Positions 1-7,815 are shown, counted from the stretch's first letter. The stretch: 64,000 bases of DNA from Anaerolineales bacterium (GCA_015075185.1 JABTUW010000009.1:16026-80025), one strand, 5' to 3'. The notes: generated by a model from the sequence alone, not told the origin. Made by a program: numbers and translations.

Positions 1-23
1 TACTTAATTCCACGTGGAAACCT

Positions 24-437
24 ATGGCCCATACGACAACTCCCCCCGCCGTCATTATCAAGGTTGCCCGTGAGCAGCACGGCTATCCGCCCTCAAAGGC
101 AATCTGCCCATGGTGTGGTAAGCCGGGGGCAACTCAACCCCATCACTGGCTGCTGAAGCGTAGTGCCGCCGTGCCGCCCAAAGCGCTGCACGACCCGCGC
201 AACATTGTCTTACTTCATTACCGCTGCCACGATCTTTATGGTCAAATTGAGGCAATGGTGCAGCGGTGCTACCATCACAAAATCAAAAAGCTGTTCTATC
301 AAGAAGGCCGGCCCACACTTTCGGGCCGGCCTAATAATATCATCGGCTGGATTGAACAGTTGCGGGCAAGGAGTCTACTTGTCCATGTCCCAATCCTGCC
401 CGTTTTAGATGAACGGGAGGAAAAACTATGTAGCTAA
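24..437 (+). CDS. HNH-like nuclease domain protein
   Basis: 137-residue protein with the pattern of a small HNH endonuclease fold: a C-x2-C pair (CPWCGKPG, about residues 28-35), a His-His pair (about 41-42), an Asn (NIVLL), and a Cys-His (RCHDLYG, about 68-74). Such Cys-bound HNH domains bind zinc and cut DNA; activity here is inferred. It lies just left of attC site A and is read on the opposite strand from the three cassette genes that follow, so it is either an inverted cassette gene or lies beyond the array end. Start is the first ATG; no strong ribosome site is seen. Confidence 0.6.
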   Translation: MAHTTTPPAVIIKVAREQHGYPPSKAICPWCGKPGATQPHHWLLKRSAAVPPKALHDPRNIVLLHYRCHDLYGQIEAMVQRCYHHKIKKLFYQEGRPTLSGRPNNIIGWIEQLRARSLLVHVPILPVLDEREEKLCS

Positions 438-552
438 CGCCCTGCCGATAACCGGCGGCCAAATAGCCACCCACGTAAACATACTTCACAGTGCCTAACT
501 AAACTTCGTTTGATGATGGCTGCGGGCCGTCCGGTTCATTGGCTTGTTGGGC
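432..552 (-). other. attC-like recombination site A
   Basis: Begins GCTAAC (433-438) and ends GTTGGGC (546-552), the outer core boxes of an integron attC. Inside, GCCGATAACCGG on the left pairs with CCGGTTCATTGGC on the right with one extra base on the right arm. The extra base on the right, as in sites B and C, indicates that cassettes here read leftward. Confidence 0.55.
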
Positions 553-566
553 CGCGCCTGGGGTCA

Positions 567-1394
567 CTATGCCTTACAGACTTTACATTCACGAACTAGC
601 CCATGAGGAGTTATACCATATTTGAACAGCCAAAATGTTACCCTATGAAAATCAGGAGCACAAACTTTGAAATACTCCTGACTATTTTCTATCAGTTTTA
701 ATTCTGAACAGCCCACTCGATGTTGAATGACATAATTTAAGGGGGGTGCTACCGGCGCAAATAACACAAAACCAGAGGGATTTTCGGCCAGCCAAACCTC
801 ATAAACGGCTGGATCATCTTTCCGAAACTCTTTTATCCCTTCACTTTCAATGGTGTAGTTCTTAAAGGTGTCATAGCCAGGAGTAACAAAAATTGTGTCA
901 CACGTGGGGCAAGTTACGGCGTCATCTAGCTCCGAAATCGCTTCTCCGAAGGCAACTTTACCCCGGACGGCAACTAAGGCACTGAATAATGCCTTATATT
1001 CATAATCTTCCCAATCGAGTTCTAGACATTCAAGGACTAACTTTGGTATTTGTTTAAGGGCGTCAAAGTATGCTTCCCTGAGAAAGTCAGGGATTGGAGG
1101 AGCTTTATCAAGATGGCGATTGATTTCAATGGTCCCCACCAAACTAATATGATGAATTCTTTCTCTGATTGGTTTGGTGACAGCAATGCTAACGATGTGG
1201 GGCACAGCCGCATAAGAGGCAGTATCAACATCTCTTTGATGATATAAGGAACTCCACAACGCGCCCCAAGGCGGGGAGTTATATTTCTCTGGTGGCGGGG
1301 CTGTTTTTAACTGTCTGAGTAATGATGGAATGTCGGAAGCTTGACCATATACATGATGCAATTCTGACCACTTGGGACTGTCTAATGGAAGCAT
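567..1394 (-). CDS. HEAT-repeat-like protein of unknown function (cassette gene)
   Basis: 275-residue soluble protein, no signal or membrane segment. The N-terminus (LHHVYGQASDIPSLLRQL, then a WGALWSSLYHQ segment and a TASYAAVPHIVSIA segment) resembles a family of bacterial proteins usually annotated as HEAT-repeat proteins of unknown role. A C-x2-C pair (CPTC, about residues 163-166) and CKVC at the C-terminus could bind a metal; these are seen but their meaning is not known. The gene fills a cassette whose ends, GTTGGGC and GCCCAAC, are exact complements, the signature of an excisable integron cassette. No function is assigned. Confidence 0.6.
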   Translation of the reverse strand: MLPLDSPKWSELHHVYGQASDIPSLLRQLKTAPPPEKYNSPPWGALWSSLYHQRDVDTASYAAVPHIVSIAVTKPIRERIHHISLVGTIEINRHLDKAPPIPDFLREAYFDALKQIPKLVLECLELDWEDYEYKALFSALVAVRGKVAFGEAISELDDAVTCPTCDTIFVTPGYDTFKNYTIESEGIKEFRKDDPAVYEVWLAENPSGFVLFAPVAPPLNYVIQHRVGCSELKLIENSQEYFKVCAPDFHRVTFWLFKYGITPHGLVRECKVCKA

Positions 1395-1458
1395 AACCTA
1401 TTCCACATTGCTAACTGACTACGAGGATTACTTTCGTTTAAGTATTGTTACAACAGCG

Positions 1459-1585
1459 GCCCAACGCCCTCCGCTTCACCCGCCTGCGGGTGGGCAAGAT
1501 AAGCGACAATTTAAGATGATGTTGCCAGCAAAATCAGGTTGTAAAACCGACTGGTAGCAGGTCGGCGTGGAAGCGGTGGTTAGGC
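1459..1585 (-). other. attC-like recombination site B
   Basis: 127 bp from GCCCAAC (1459-1465) to GTTAGGC (1579-1585). The left arm CCGCTTCACCC pairs with GTGGAAGCGG on the right with an extra base on the right arm. It is nearly the same sequence as site C (2336-2452), as expected for attC sites of one array. Confidence 0.75.
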
Positions 1586-1679
1586 GCGGCCTCATTTACC
1601 AGCACGTTTGCCCCCTGAAACAAACCCAATTTAACGATAGAATTTACCTTGCTAAAATCTAACTGCTTTCTTGATCGTT

Positions 1680-2279
1680 TTATTTTGTCAAAGCTGGCTC
1701 AAATCGTACCCACTCAGAAACCCATTGCTCCAACCACTCTTTGGCTTTCTCAGAAATATATATATACCCTACTGTTTTAGCTCTGAACCAATCCGTTCCA
1801 TCCCAACTTGATAACAATACATAAATGTTAGCATCCCAAGAATTGGACCCTACTTGTACCCGTTCAACTTCCGCATGCTCTTGTAACTGTAATTCCCATA
1901 AGTGGCCTATTTCTTCTGCCAATTGAGGTGAATGAGGTCTGGCAAGGATGTAATCTTCTGGCTCACCTGTTTCGGGATACTCAGGCGGTTCATTCGCCGT
2001 CCTGTTCCATTTTTCCCATTCAAAACGAACAATATGAGCTTTAATTACAGGTTGAAAATTGAAACCTGATAAACCGGACTTTTCTAGTTGTTGCTTAAAA
2101 GCATCCGTTACTACGATTTCACTAATTCCACTTTTTGTTATAGGAGGAACAAAGGGGCCAGTTCTTGCAAGTTGAAGCAATCCATTTTTTCGGTCGAGAT
2201 GTGAAGTCATCCCGGACAATAAAATGTCGCCATAATCTCCCCACGGCATTTCGGCATTTTGCAAAATATAAATAGTCAT
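1680..2279 (-). CDS. hypothetical protein, possible immunity-type protein (cassette gene)
   Basis: 199 residues, soluble, rich in Trp (W13 near the N-terminus, several in the C-terminal half) and acidic. The overall look, a small single-domain protein with YILQNAEMPWGDYGDILLSG at the start, recalls immunity proteins of polymorphic toxin systems, but no family is firmly recognised. It is the sole gene of a cassette bounded by GTTAGGC and its complement GCCTAAC, on the same strand as the neighbouring cassette genes. Expression would depend on a promoter upstream (right side) or within the cassette. Confidence 0.55.
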   Translation of the reverse strand: MTIYILQNAEMPWGDYGDILLSGMTSHLDRKNGLLQLARTGPFVPPITKSGISEIVVTDAFKQQLEKSGLSGFNFQPVIKAHIVRFEWEKWNRTANEPPEYPETGEPEDYILARPHSPQLAEEIGHLWELQLQEHAEVERVQVGSNSWDANIYVLLSSWDGTDWFRAKTVGYIYISEKAKEWLEQWVSEWVRFEPALTK

Positions 2280-2335
2280 TGTGTATTTCTTTAGGTGAAG
2301 TTGAGTTTACTTCATTTATGCGAGCGCCTAACGCC

Positions 2336-2452
2336 CTCCGCTTCACCCGCCTGCGGGTCGGCAAGATGAGCGACAATTTAAGATGACTTGGCTGGCAAAG
2401 TCAGGTGGCAAACCCGACTGGTAGCAGGTCGGCGTGCAAGCGGTGGTTAGAG
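2336..2452 (-). other. attC-like recombination site C
   Basis: 117 bp from GCCTAAC (2336-2342) to GTTAGAG (2446-2452). Arms CCGCTTCACCC and GTGCAAGCGG pair. It closely matches site B along its whole length, and separates the 199-residue and 118-residue cassette genes. Confidence 0.75.
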
Positions 2453-2489
2453 CGCATTTTCACTCAAAGTCTGTCTTCTTTCAGTGGGG

Positions 2490-2846
2490 TCATAAATCAA
2501 AGTGGTCTTTCCAATACCCGTTTATCATTACTACCGCAACAACTACCAATACTATTAGCCCTGCCACAAAACTGGCTGCAACGAATTGCCCCGCTAAAAC
2601 AAAAGGATACAACTTAACCATACCCAATCCGATGACAAAAATGATAAAGGAATAGCTAACGGTTCTATTCCAGAATTTGAGCATCTTTGGCGGTTTTAAG
2701 TTGGGATCACGTATTTTTTGCCAGACGTAATGAACGGTTCTCCAGCGGTGTCGCTCAGCTACGATGGCTGCTAGAACCAATACCAGTATTATACTGCTTA
2801 GGCAGATCAAACCTCCCCAATCCATAGGTCCTATATTTCTCAACAA
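2490..2846 (-). CDS. small integral membrane protein (cassette gene)
   Basis: 118 residues with three hydrophobic segments (about 9-31, 65-82 and 86-110) and a basic loop between the first and second. No family recognised. It is the only gene in a cassette whose right end is GCGCTCTAAC (2928-2937), complementary to its left end GTTAGAGCGC (2446-2455). Being next to the attI-like element, it would be the most recently inserted cassette of the left array if this works as a normal integron. Confidence 0.55.
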   Translation of the reverse strand: MLRNIGPMDWGGLICLSSIILVLVLAAIVAERHRWRTVHYVWQKIRDPNLKPPKMLKFWNRTVSYSFIIFVIGLGMVKLYPFVLAGQFVAASFVAGLIVLVVVAVVMINGYWKDHFDL

Positions 2847-2930
2847 CGGAAAAATGTCTTGAAAAGATGAGAACGTATTCTCTCTACTCTACCTACTTCA
2901 ATAATTCGAGGACTTGTATTACAAAGTGCG

Positions 2931-2993
2931 CTCTAACAATTATTAGTCCGCAGGTACGGCTATTAATGCATTAATAGCCGTTCGTTCAGCTTT
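2931..2993 (-). other. attI-like element, left copy
   Basis: Directly to the right of the cassette boundary CTCTAAC lies AATTATTAGTCCGCAGG, then a 26-bp perfect palindrome (2956-2981, arms ACGGCTATTAAT and ATTAATAGCCGT). The reverse strand of 7981-8033 has the same layout: CCCAAC, AATTTTGATACCGGAGG, then TACGGC with a similar palindrome. 18 of 23 bases after AAC match without gaps. Both copies stand where an attI site would, at the first-cassette end of an array. A degenerate attC is the alternative. Confidence 0.5.
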
Positions 2994-3077
2994 TATTTGT
3001 TCCATTTTATCACAATCTTCGCTTAGTTTCAACGGGCAAAAATTAAAAATAGCGGCAACGGATAGCAGTCAACAGGT

Positions 3078-3110
3078 AGCCCCTCTTCCACGCGGAAGGG
3101 GGGCTTTTTT
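3078..3110 (+). terminator. intrinsic terminator or attenuator
   Basis: AGCCCCTCTTCC, short loop, GGAAGGGGGGCT followed by six T. It sits 27 bp ahead of the next gene, so it may end an upstream transcript or act as an attenuator. Confidence 0.6.
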
Positions 3111-3136
3111 ATTTCCCTCAAAAGAAAGGAGGCTTT

Positions 3137-3376
3137 ATGCCACAACTTATCGAGTATCCGGCCTGGGTCGGGCAGGTCAATGCCGAGCTGTCCCGGCTCA
3201 GCGCCGGCCTGTTCAGCGCCCAGGATTTTGATTATCCCTGGATCGAGAAGTTCATGGCCGATGTGCCGGCCGCGGACGCGGCCCAGGAGGCGCTGCGGGC
3301 CGATGGCTTCGTCGTCGAGCGGCTGCCGGCGCCGATCATGCAGGAGTTGGGAGGTGCGCCATGCCCGACCGCATAG
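3137..3376 (+). CDS. small hypothetical protein upstream of radC
   Basis: 79 residues, acidic and Ala-rich, no recognised domain. A strong ribosome site (AAAGGAGG, 6 nt before ATG) fixes the start. The last 16 bases overlap the radC-like gene, so the two are probably translated together. Base use is high-GC with G/C at third positions, matching the rest of the 3.1-7.1 kb module and unlike the AT-richer cassettes on the left. Confidence 0.6.
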   Translation: MPQLIEYPAWVGQVNAELSRLSAGLFSAQDFDYPWIEKFMADVPAADAAQEALRADGFVVERLPAPIMQELGGAPCPTA

Positions 3377-4053
3377 CCGAGATCAGTTTGCCTTACGCGG
3401 CCCGGCCGATCCGGCGCATCGAGCGCGTGCCGCTGGCCGATCTGGACGTGAAAGAGCTGCTGGCGGTGTTGATCGGCGGGGCCTATGCCACCTCGGACGC
3501 CAGCCAGTTGCTGGAAAATCTGGGCGGCAGCCTGACCACGCTTTACGCCACGCCCCTGGCCGAACTGGCCCGCGATTACGACGGCATCGGCGAGCTGACG
3601 GCCAAGCGCATCCTGGCCGCGCTGGAGCTGGGCCGGCGCATGCTCCTGTACCATACCCGGGAGCAGATCAACAGCAACCACCAGGCCGCGGCCTATTTTA
3701 TGGCTGCCGGCCTGGGAACGCTGGAACAGGAGGAGCTGTGGGTGCTCAACCTCGACACCAAGAACCGGGTCAAACGCCTGTCCAAAGTCTACAAGGGCAA
3801 CGTCAACAGCTCGATTATCCGCCCGGCCGAGGTCCTGCGCGATGCGGTCCGGCTCAACGCCGGGGCGATCATCATGGCCCACAACCACCCCTCCGCTGAT
3901 GTCACCCCCTCGCCGGAAGATGTCCAGGTGACCCGCTCCATCGTCGAGGCCGGCCGTTATTTTCACATTGACGTGCTGGATCACCTGATCGTTGGCCCCT
4001 ACGACCTCTACGTTTCCCTCAAGGAGCGCGGCCTGGGTTTTGAAAGTCAATGA
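3361..4053 (+). CDS. radC: RadC-family JAMM/MPN domain protein
   Basis: 230 residues, usual RadC length. The N-terminal half has helix-hairpin-helix-like DNA-binding sequence (DYDGIGELTAKRILAALELG, about 74-93). The C-terminal half is the JAMM metal site: H174-x-H176 in AHNHPSAD, with the following D and the upstream E of the RPAEVLRDA strand. The family is common in mobile elements and was once linked to DNA repair, but its true role is uncertain. Ribosome site GGGAGG lies 6-7 nt before the ATG. The preceding gene overlaps by 16 nt. Function inside this element (replication or anti-defence) is inference. Confidence 0.9.
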   Translation: MPDRIAEISLPYAARPIRRIERVPLADLDVKELLAVLIGGAYATSDASQLLENLGGSLTTLYATPLAELARDYDGIGELTAKRILAALELGRRMLLYHTREQINSNHQAAAYFMAAGLGTLEQEELWVLNLDTKNRVKRLSKVYKGNVNSSIIRPAEVLRDAVRLNAGAIIMAHNHPSADVTPSPEDVQVTRSIVEAGRYFHIDVLDHLIVGPYDLYVSLKERGLGFESQ

Positions 4054-4123
4054 ACATTTGTCCAGATTTTAGTGACATAAGTCACTGTCATAACCCCGGC
4101 AACTGCGGTAAAATGCTCGCGTA

Positions 4124-4303
4124 ATGTGCGTGCGACAGAGTAAAACCATCACAATCGAACTGGATGAACGGGAGGCGATGCTGCTATTTGGGATGATCCA
4201 CCAGACGGCCGCCGGGTTGCCCCGGGGGCTGCGATCATACCATGACTGGAGCGGCCTCCTGGTCCGGCTGGCCAATGGCCTGCTGGGCCTGTATCGGTCA
4301 TAG
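4124..4303 (+). CDS. small hypothetical protein, 59 residues
   Basis: Reads MCVRQSKTITIELDEREAML then a Leu-rich stretch ending GLLGLYRS. The TITIELDEREAMLLF segment looks like a beta strand plus helix, as in many short plasmid/phage proteins, but no family is recognised. It is tightly spaced before the next gene (21 nt) and in the same high-GC codon style. No strong ribosome site; the ATG chosen is the first in frame after an upstream stop. Confidence 0.4.
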   Translation: MCVRQSKTITIELDEREAMLLFGMIHQTAAGLPRGLRSYHDWSGLLVRLANGLLGLYRS

Positions 4304-4324
4304 ACGGGAAAGGGCCGAATAGGG

Positions 4325-4729
4325 GTGGATGATTTTCAGGCGCTGCTGAATGAAATCAGCCGCCACCAGGTCGCCGCAGGCGACTCCGAACCTTCAAATT
4401 ACGAGAAGTTCCTGGACGCGATCCTCAAGGGGAAACACCCGCCTTTCTGTGAGCTGGTCTGGACCGGCGAGGCGTTTCACATCGTCTTACAGCTTCATTT
4501 CCAGAGAGCGCCCCAGATCGCCGGCGCGCTTGAGCCAAGAGCCGAAGCGTACCGGCGCAAAGCCTGGCGCAGTTTCAGGAAGGTTAGACCGGATAAGCAG
4601 CGGTTGATGCAGATACGAGTGACCATTAAGGATTATCTGCCGGTCACGGCCGAAATCTCCGTCGCTCCGGAAGCGGCCGGGCTTTTCCGGCTGGAAACGA
4701 CCCAGCTCACCGAGTTCCAAAACCCCTAA
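4325..4729 (+). CDS. hypothetical protein
   Basis: 134 residues beginning at GTG. Soluble, mixed charge, with an Arg/Lys-rich stretch (RRKAWRSFRKVRPDKQRL, about 78-95) that could contact nucleic acid. No domain recognised. Part of the phage/plasmid-like module between radC and the Sak4-like ATPase. It ends just at the start of a cluster of CCCC/GGGG palindromes. Confidence 0.5.
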   Translation: MDDFQALLNEISRHQVAAGDSEPSNYEKFLDAILKGKHPPFCELVWTGEAFHIVLQLHFQRAPQIAGALEPRAEAYRRKAWRSFRKVRPDKQRLMQIRVTIKDYLPVTAEISVAPEAAGLFRLETTQLTEFQNP

Positions 4730-4818
4730 TTTCTGGGGTGCAAAAATTTCCCCAATTGGGGAATAATAACCTTGTGTACACCCCAGGGGTGGGCGAAGCG
4801 CTCTCCCCTTTAGGGGGA
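4723..4818. promoter_or_regulatory. cluster of CCCC/GGGG palindromes
   Basis: Four palindromes within 95 bp: ACCCC-N8-GGGGT (about 4723-4739), TTCCCCAATTGGGGAA (4748-4763, perfect), CACCCCAGGGGTG (4779-4791) and CCCCTTTAGGGG (about 4805-4816). They lie in the gap between two genes. Repeated operator sites or a structured transcript are possible; which of these applies cannot be told. Confidence 0.4.
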
Positions 4819-4879
4819 TGTTACCAATCGCATTTAGAACAACGACCTGTTCAATCTGATCCAGCTCCAGAGCGAAGAA

Positions 4880-4920
4880 CGCGCGGAGCGGCCCAAGTGG
4901 CTGCTCCGCGCGTTTTGTTT
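4880..4920 (+). terminator. intrinsic terminator
   Basis: CGCGCGGAGC and GCTCCGCGCG form a long GC stem around a short loop, followed by TTTTGTTTT. Confidence 0.7.
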
Positions 4921-4975
4921 TCGCGCTTCGCGCACCCGAAGGGGTGTATCCGATTTACACCAAGGAGACGACCGA

Positions 4976-5263
4976 ATGACCCCGACCACGATGCCTCAGA
5001 GTACCCGAAGGGGTACGACGACGATCCGAAAATGCCAGCGCTGCCAGGCCAGCGACACCCCTCTCAGGCTGAAAGATTCCCTGACCGTTTGGCACGAGGG
5101 CCTGGCCACCCCCCGCCAGCTCAACACCTACGAGTGCGTGGACCGCAAAGCCTGCTCGGAGCGGATCAACGAGGCCAGTCATTTCGTCAAGGAGAACGAG
5201 TTGTGGACCAACTACCGCCGTGAGTGCCGGCCCCGCCGCTACACCCCCCCATTACTGGAATGA
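4976..5263 (+). CDS. small zinc-ribbon-like protein
   Basis: 95 residues. A C-x2-C pair (KCQRCQ, about residues 19-22) and two further Cys (YECVDRKAC, about 53-60) give a likely four-Cys zinc site. The rest is basic. A clear ribosome site (CAAGGAG about 7-10 nt before ATG) supports the start. Zinc-ribbon proteins of this size are frequent in phage and plasmid replication regions. The 3' end overlaps the next candidate gene by 44 bp. Confidence 0.55.
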   Translation: MTPTTMPQSTRRGTTTIRKCQRCQASDTPLRLKDSLTVWHEGLATPRQLNTYECVDRKACSERINEASHFVKENELWTNYRRECRPRRYTPPLLE

Positions 5264-5489
5264 CGGCCACCGCCTGACCTTCGCCATCGCCCAGGCCCTG
5301 TTTCAACAGGCCGGGATGACCCTGGAGAAAGGCCGGAAAGATTTCCCCCAAGGGCTGAAATCCGGCTACATCATCAACCGCGAGTGGCGTTTTACCTCGC
5401 TGCTCGAAGCCATCAAGCTGATTGAAGATCAAAAGAAAGCTAAAAAGCCGCGCAACCCTTGCCGGCGTTATCAATTCAAATCAAAATAA
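5220..5489 (+). CDS. hypothetical protein
   Basis: 89 residues from a GTG start, overlapping the zinc-ribbon gene by 44 bp in another frame. The C-terminal 25 residues are very basic (QKKAKKPRNPCRRYQFKSK). The middle (FAIAQALFQQAGMTLEKGRKDF) reads as a helix pair. No family recognised. A later in-frame start is possible since no ribosome site decides it. Confidence 0.4.
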   Translation: MSAGPAATPPHYWNDGHRLTFAIAQALFQQAGMTLEKGRKDFPQGLKSGYIINREWRFTSLLEAIKLIEDQKKAKKPRNPCRRYQFKSK

Positions 5490-5509
5490 TTTATAACAGA
5501 GGAGTCCCA

Positions 5510-5878
5510 ATGATCTTAAAAACCCTCGAAGTCTCCCTGTCCAAAGAGGAGCGGCGCATCGTGGACGAACACGGCAACAGCGCCTCGACTTGGGCGCGGA
5601 TCGGCTTCACCGTCGAACTGGAGGAGGGCGATTTGCCCGATCTGTGCATCAAGCAGATCAAGGGTGAAATCCAGCCCCAGATAGACGAGTGGCTGCTCAA
5701 CCAGGGCGGCCTGATCCTGCCGCCAGGCCAGGCCGGCGACGAATACGCGCCCCATGCCGGCATCCCCGAGCTGGGCGAGCACGGTCTGATTGACGTGTTT
5801 GAAGGCGTTGAAATTGAACTCAGCGAGGTGCCGGACCTGCCGGCTGCCGATGCTGAGACTGATGAAATCCCACTATAG
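5510..5878 (+). CDS. acidic hypothetical protein
   Basis: 122 residues starting at the ATG with AGAGGAG 6 nt before it; the longer reading from 5459 lacks such a site. Very acidic, especially the C-terminus (PDLPAADAETDEIPL). It begins ILKTLEVSLSKEERRIVDEH, a plausible strand-helix start. It sits 15 bp before the Sak4-like ATPase gene, the spacing of an operon partner. Acidic C-termini like this occur in single-strand-binding proteins, but no such fold is recognised here. Confidence 0.6.
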   Translation: MILKTLEVSLSKEERRIVDEHGNSASTWARIGFTVELEEGDLPDLCIKQIKGEIQPQIDEWLLNQGGLILPPGQAGDEYAPHAGIPELGEHGLIDVFEGVEIELSEVPDLPAADAETDEIPL

Positions 5879-5893
5879 AGAGAGGCAACGAAA

Positions 5894-7102
5894 ATGGCTA
5901 GAACAGTCCAAGCCCTGCCCATCGCGGGCAAATATCCCAAACCTATCGTGCATTGCACGGGCCGGCCCGAAACCGGCAAAACTCAGTTGGCGATCTCGTT
6001 CGCCCTCTGGCTGGCCGGGCTGACCGGCAAACCCAAAGTCTATGTGTGGCCCACGGACGGCCGGGAACATGAATATGCCCAGGTCATCGGGACCGAGCAT
6101 ACCCTGGCCCCTAATGCCAACCCGCTCGACGTGTCGGCGGTGCAGGATGAAATCAACAGGGACCTGCGCAGCAAGGTCTTTGACCCGGTGGGCTTTTTCA
6201 GCGTGGACACCGTGACCCACATCTACCGCCAGGCTTCTTTGAGCAACCAGCTCAAGGGCATGACCGGCCAGGGCAGCAGTGGCCACTCGCTCAAAGCGGT
6301 GACGATGATGAACGTCGTGACCGTCGTCATGGCGGTCAACCTGCCGGCCTTTGTCATCACCCACGTCTACGACAAGAGCGATCATCAAAACCTCGAAAAG
6401 AAAGAGCAGCGGGAGTCCATTTCCGAGACGGAAGAAGCCCGCTGGAAGCTGGCCTATAATCTCAAGATCGAAACCGGCAAGGACGACAAGGGCTACTACG
6501 TCATCGTCCGTGAGTGCCGCGAGCGGCCCGGCCTGAAGCCCTTCAAGCTGCGCGATCCCGAAGGCGGCCTGTTCCGGACGATGCCGGAGCGGATCATGCG
6601 CGCGCTCTATGAGAAAGAGCGGCCGGCTGAAGAACCCAAAGGCTGGAAGGATTTCGGCCTGAACAAACCCTTCCCCGACACCGGCGAGCAGTTCAAGCAG
6701 AACGCAGTCCGCGAGATGCTGAATTTCTTTATCGAGGTGGATAGCATCAAGTTCTACGCCTTCGGCGATCCGGCCAAGCGCCCAACCAAGAAAAACGGCG
6801 ATACCGGCATCAACGGCGCGCCTAACTATGCCCTGAACACCTATACCAAGGTGGCCGAGGAATATAAAGCGGCCGGTGGCAAGAAGCTGGGCGAGTTGAC
6901 CGTAAAGCTGAAGGAAGCCACAGAGGAACGGGCGCAGCGTGCGGTGCAGGCGTACCTCACCCAGAAAGCCGAAGAAGCCGGCGAGCCGCTTCCCCCGCCG
7001 GTGGACGAGCTGGAAGCAGCCCCGGTGCAGCAGGGCCTGGACCTGGGTGTGCCGGCGACCGAAGGGAGTGCCGCCAGCGGCTACGGCGGTGGCGCGCTTT
7101 AA
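5894..7102 (+). CDS. RecA-like P-loop ATPase, Sak4-type phage protein
   Basis: 402 residues. Walker A is GRPETGKTQ (about residues 23-31). A Walker-B-like strand is FFSVDTVTHIY (about 98-108). This layout, a single RecA-like core at the N-terminus and a long charged C-terminal part, fits the phage nucleotide-binding proteins related to Sak4, which assist single-strand annealing and recombination. Ribosome site GAGAGAGG precedes the ATG. It is the last gene of the module and is followed by a strong terminator. The C-terminal 50 residues are Glu/Pro-rich and probably disordered. Confidence 0.7.
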   Translation: MARTVQALPIAGKYPKPIVHCTGRPETGKTQLAISFALWLAGLTGKPKVYVWPTDGREHEYAQVIGTEHTLAPNANPLDVSAVQDEINRDLRSKVFDPVGFFSVDTVTHIYRQASLSNQLKGMTGQGSSGHSLKAVTMMNVVTVVMAVNLPAFVITHVYDKSDHQNLEKKEQRESISETEEARWKLAYNLKIETGKDDKGYYVIVRECRERPGLKPFKLRDPEGGLFRTMPERIMRALYEKERPAEEPKGWKDFGLNKPFPDTGEQFKQNAVREMLNFFIEVDSIKFYAFGDPAKRPTKKNGDTGINGAPNYALNTYTKVAEEYKAAGGKKLGELTVKLKEATEERAQRAVQAYLTQKAEEAGEPLPPPVDELEAAPVQQGLDLGVPATEGSAASGYGGGAL

Positions 7103-7120
7103 GTCAAAGTGGGCTAAAAC

Positions 7121-7149
7121 AAAACTCGAGCAGGTCTGCTCGAGTTTTG
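7121..7149. terminator. bidirectional intrinsic terminator
   Basis: AAAACTCGAGCAG and CTGCTCGAGTTTT pair perfectly across a 2-3-nt loop, with A and T runs at both ends, so it could stop transcripts from either side. Confidence 0.85.
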
Positions 7150-7167
7150 TATGAGTATCCAATTAAT

Positions 7168-7219
7168 AAGCCCCTTCCGCGTCCCCCAAGGGGAGGCGAG
7201 GCGCGCTGGAAGGGGCTTA
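7168..7219. repeat. inverted repeat, second hairpin after the ATPase gene
   Basis: AAGCCCCTTCC and GGAAGGGGCTT (11-bp perfect arms) around a GC-rich 30-base loop. There is no T run on either side, so it may be a processed hairpin or recombination site rather than a terminator. Confidence 0.5.
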
Positions 7220-7263
7220 TGGTAATAATGATTGTTAATTCGCCCCGATTGAATGAATTGCTG

Positions 7264-7292
7264 TTGACCGTGCGCACAGTTGGTGATATACT
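7264..7292 (+). promoter_or_regulatory. sigma-70-type promoter, leaderless
   Basis: TTGACC (7264-7269), 17-bp spacer, TATACT (7287-7292). The expected start of transcription, about 7 nt after the -10 box, falls on the ATG at 7299, so the message would have no leader. Confidence 0.7.
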
Positions 7293-7298
7293 GGGGTT

Positions 7299-7448
7299 AT
7301 GAGACTTTCAAAAGCCCCCCAGTTCCTCAACCGATTGGGCGACCTAATTCGCCCCAGGGATGAGCAGGAGAAGCAGTTTGCTAATTTAGCTGCTTCGGTG
7401 GCGGCCATCGCGGCTTTTGTCGCTTTGCTGCTGTATTATCTGGCTTAA
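7299..7448 (+). CDS. 49-residue single-pass membrane peptide
   Basis: Starts MRLSKAPQFLNRLGDLIRPR, amphipathic and basic, followed by a hydrophobic C-terminal helix (about residues 28-49, ending LLLYYLA). The promoter places the transcript start at the ATG itself. The size and shape (basic N-terminus, C-terminal membrane helix) match tail-anchored small proteins and also type I toxin peptides; neither is proven. Its stop overlaps by 4 bp the end of the convergent membrane gene. Confidence 0.55.
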   Translation: MRLSKAPQFLNRLGDLIRPRDEQEKQFANLAASVAAIAAFVALLLYYLA

Positions 7449-7717
7449 TCCCAAAACCCCAGTAAGCGCGCAACCCACCAGACGATGCCGGCGGCGGCGC
7501 AGACGCCGGGCAGAACAATGAGCAGGCCCATGAGTGGGCCTGATTCGTCTTGGCCGATGGCGGTGAGCAGCCGGTAAGCCAGCAGGGCCAGGAGCATAGC
7601 GATCAGGCCGGCGGGGTAGGCCCATTCTGGCAGTAAGGCGGCCACGGCGAAGTAGGCGCTGGCAAAGTAGGCGGCGGCCAGGGTGAGAATGTAGAGCAGG
7701 ATTCTGAGATAACGCAC
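7445..7717 (-). CDS. small three-helix membrane protein
   Basis: 90 residues with three hydrophobic helices (about 5-28, 33-52 and 60-85) and few charged residues. No family recognised. It is read toward the 49-residue peptide gene. It may belong with the ncRNA and attI-like element on its right only by position. Confidence 0.5.
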   Translation of the reverse strand: MRYLRILLYILTLAAAYFASAYFAVAALLPEWAYPAGLIAMLLALLAYRLLTAIGQDESGPLMGLLIVLPGVCAAAGIVWWVARLLGFWD

Positions 7718-7815
7718 GGCAGGTCACTCGTTGAGGGAATAGCCAGGCCGAATTTTGGCAGGAGTGGAGTGGTTTGGCAAATTGGCCTGACGTGTTTTGT
7801 GCGGTGGCAAACGGA

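Noticed and set aside
3232..4050. 272-codon minus-strand frame opposite radC
   Set aside because: Shadow of the radC gene in GC-rich DNA.
5873..7162. 429-codon minus-strand frame opposite the Sak4-like ATPase
   Set aside because: Shadow frame; no domain and no ribosome site, while the plus strand encodes a P-loop protein.
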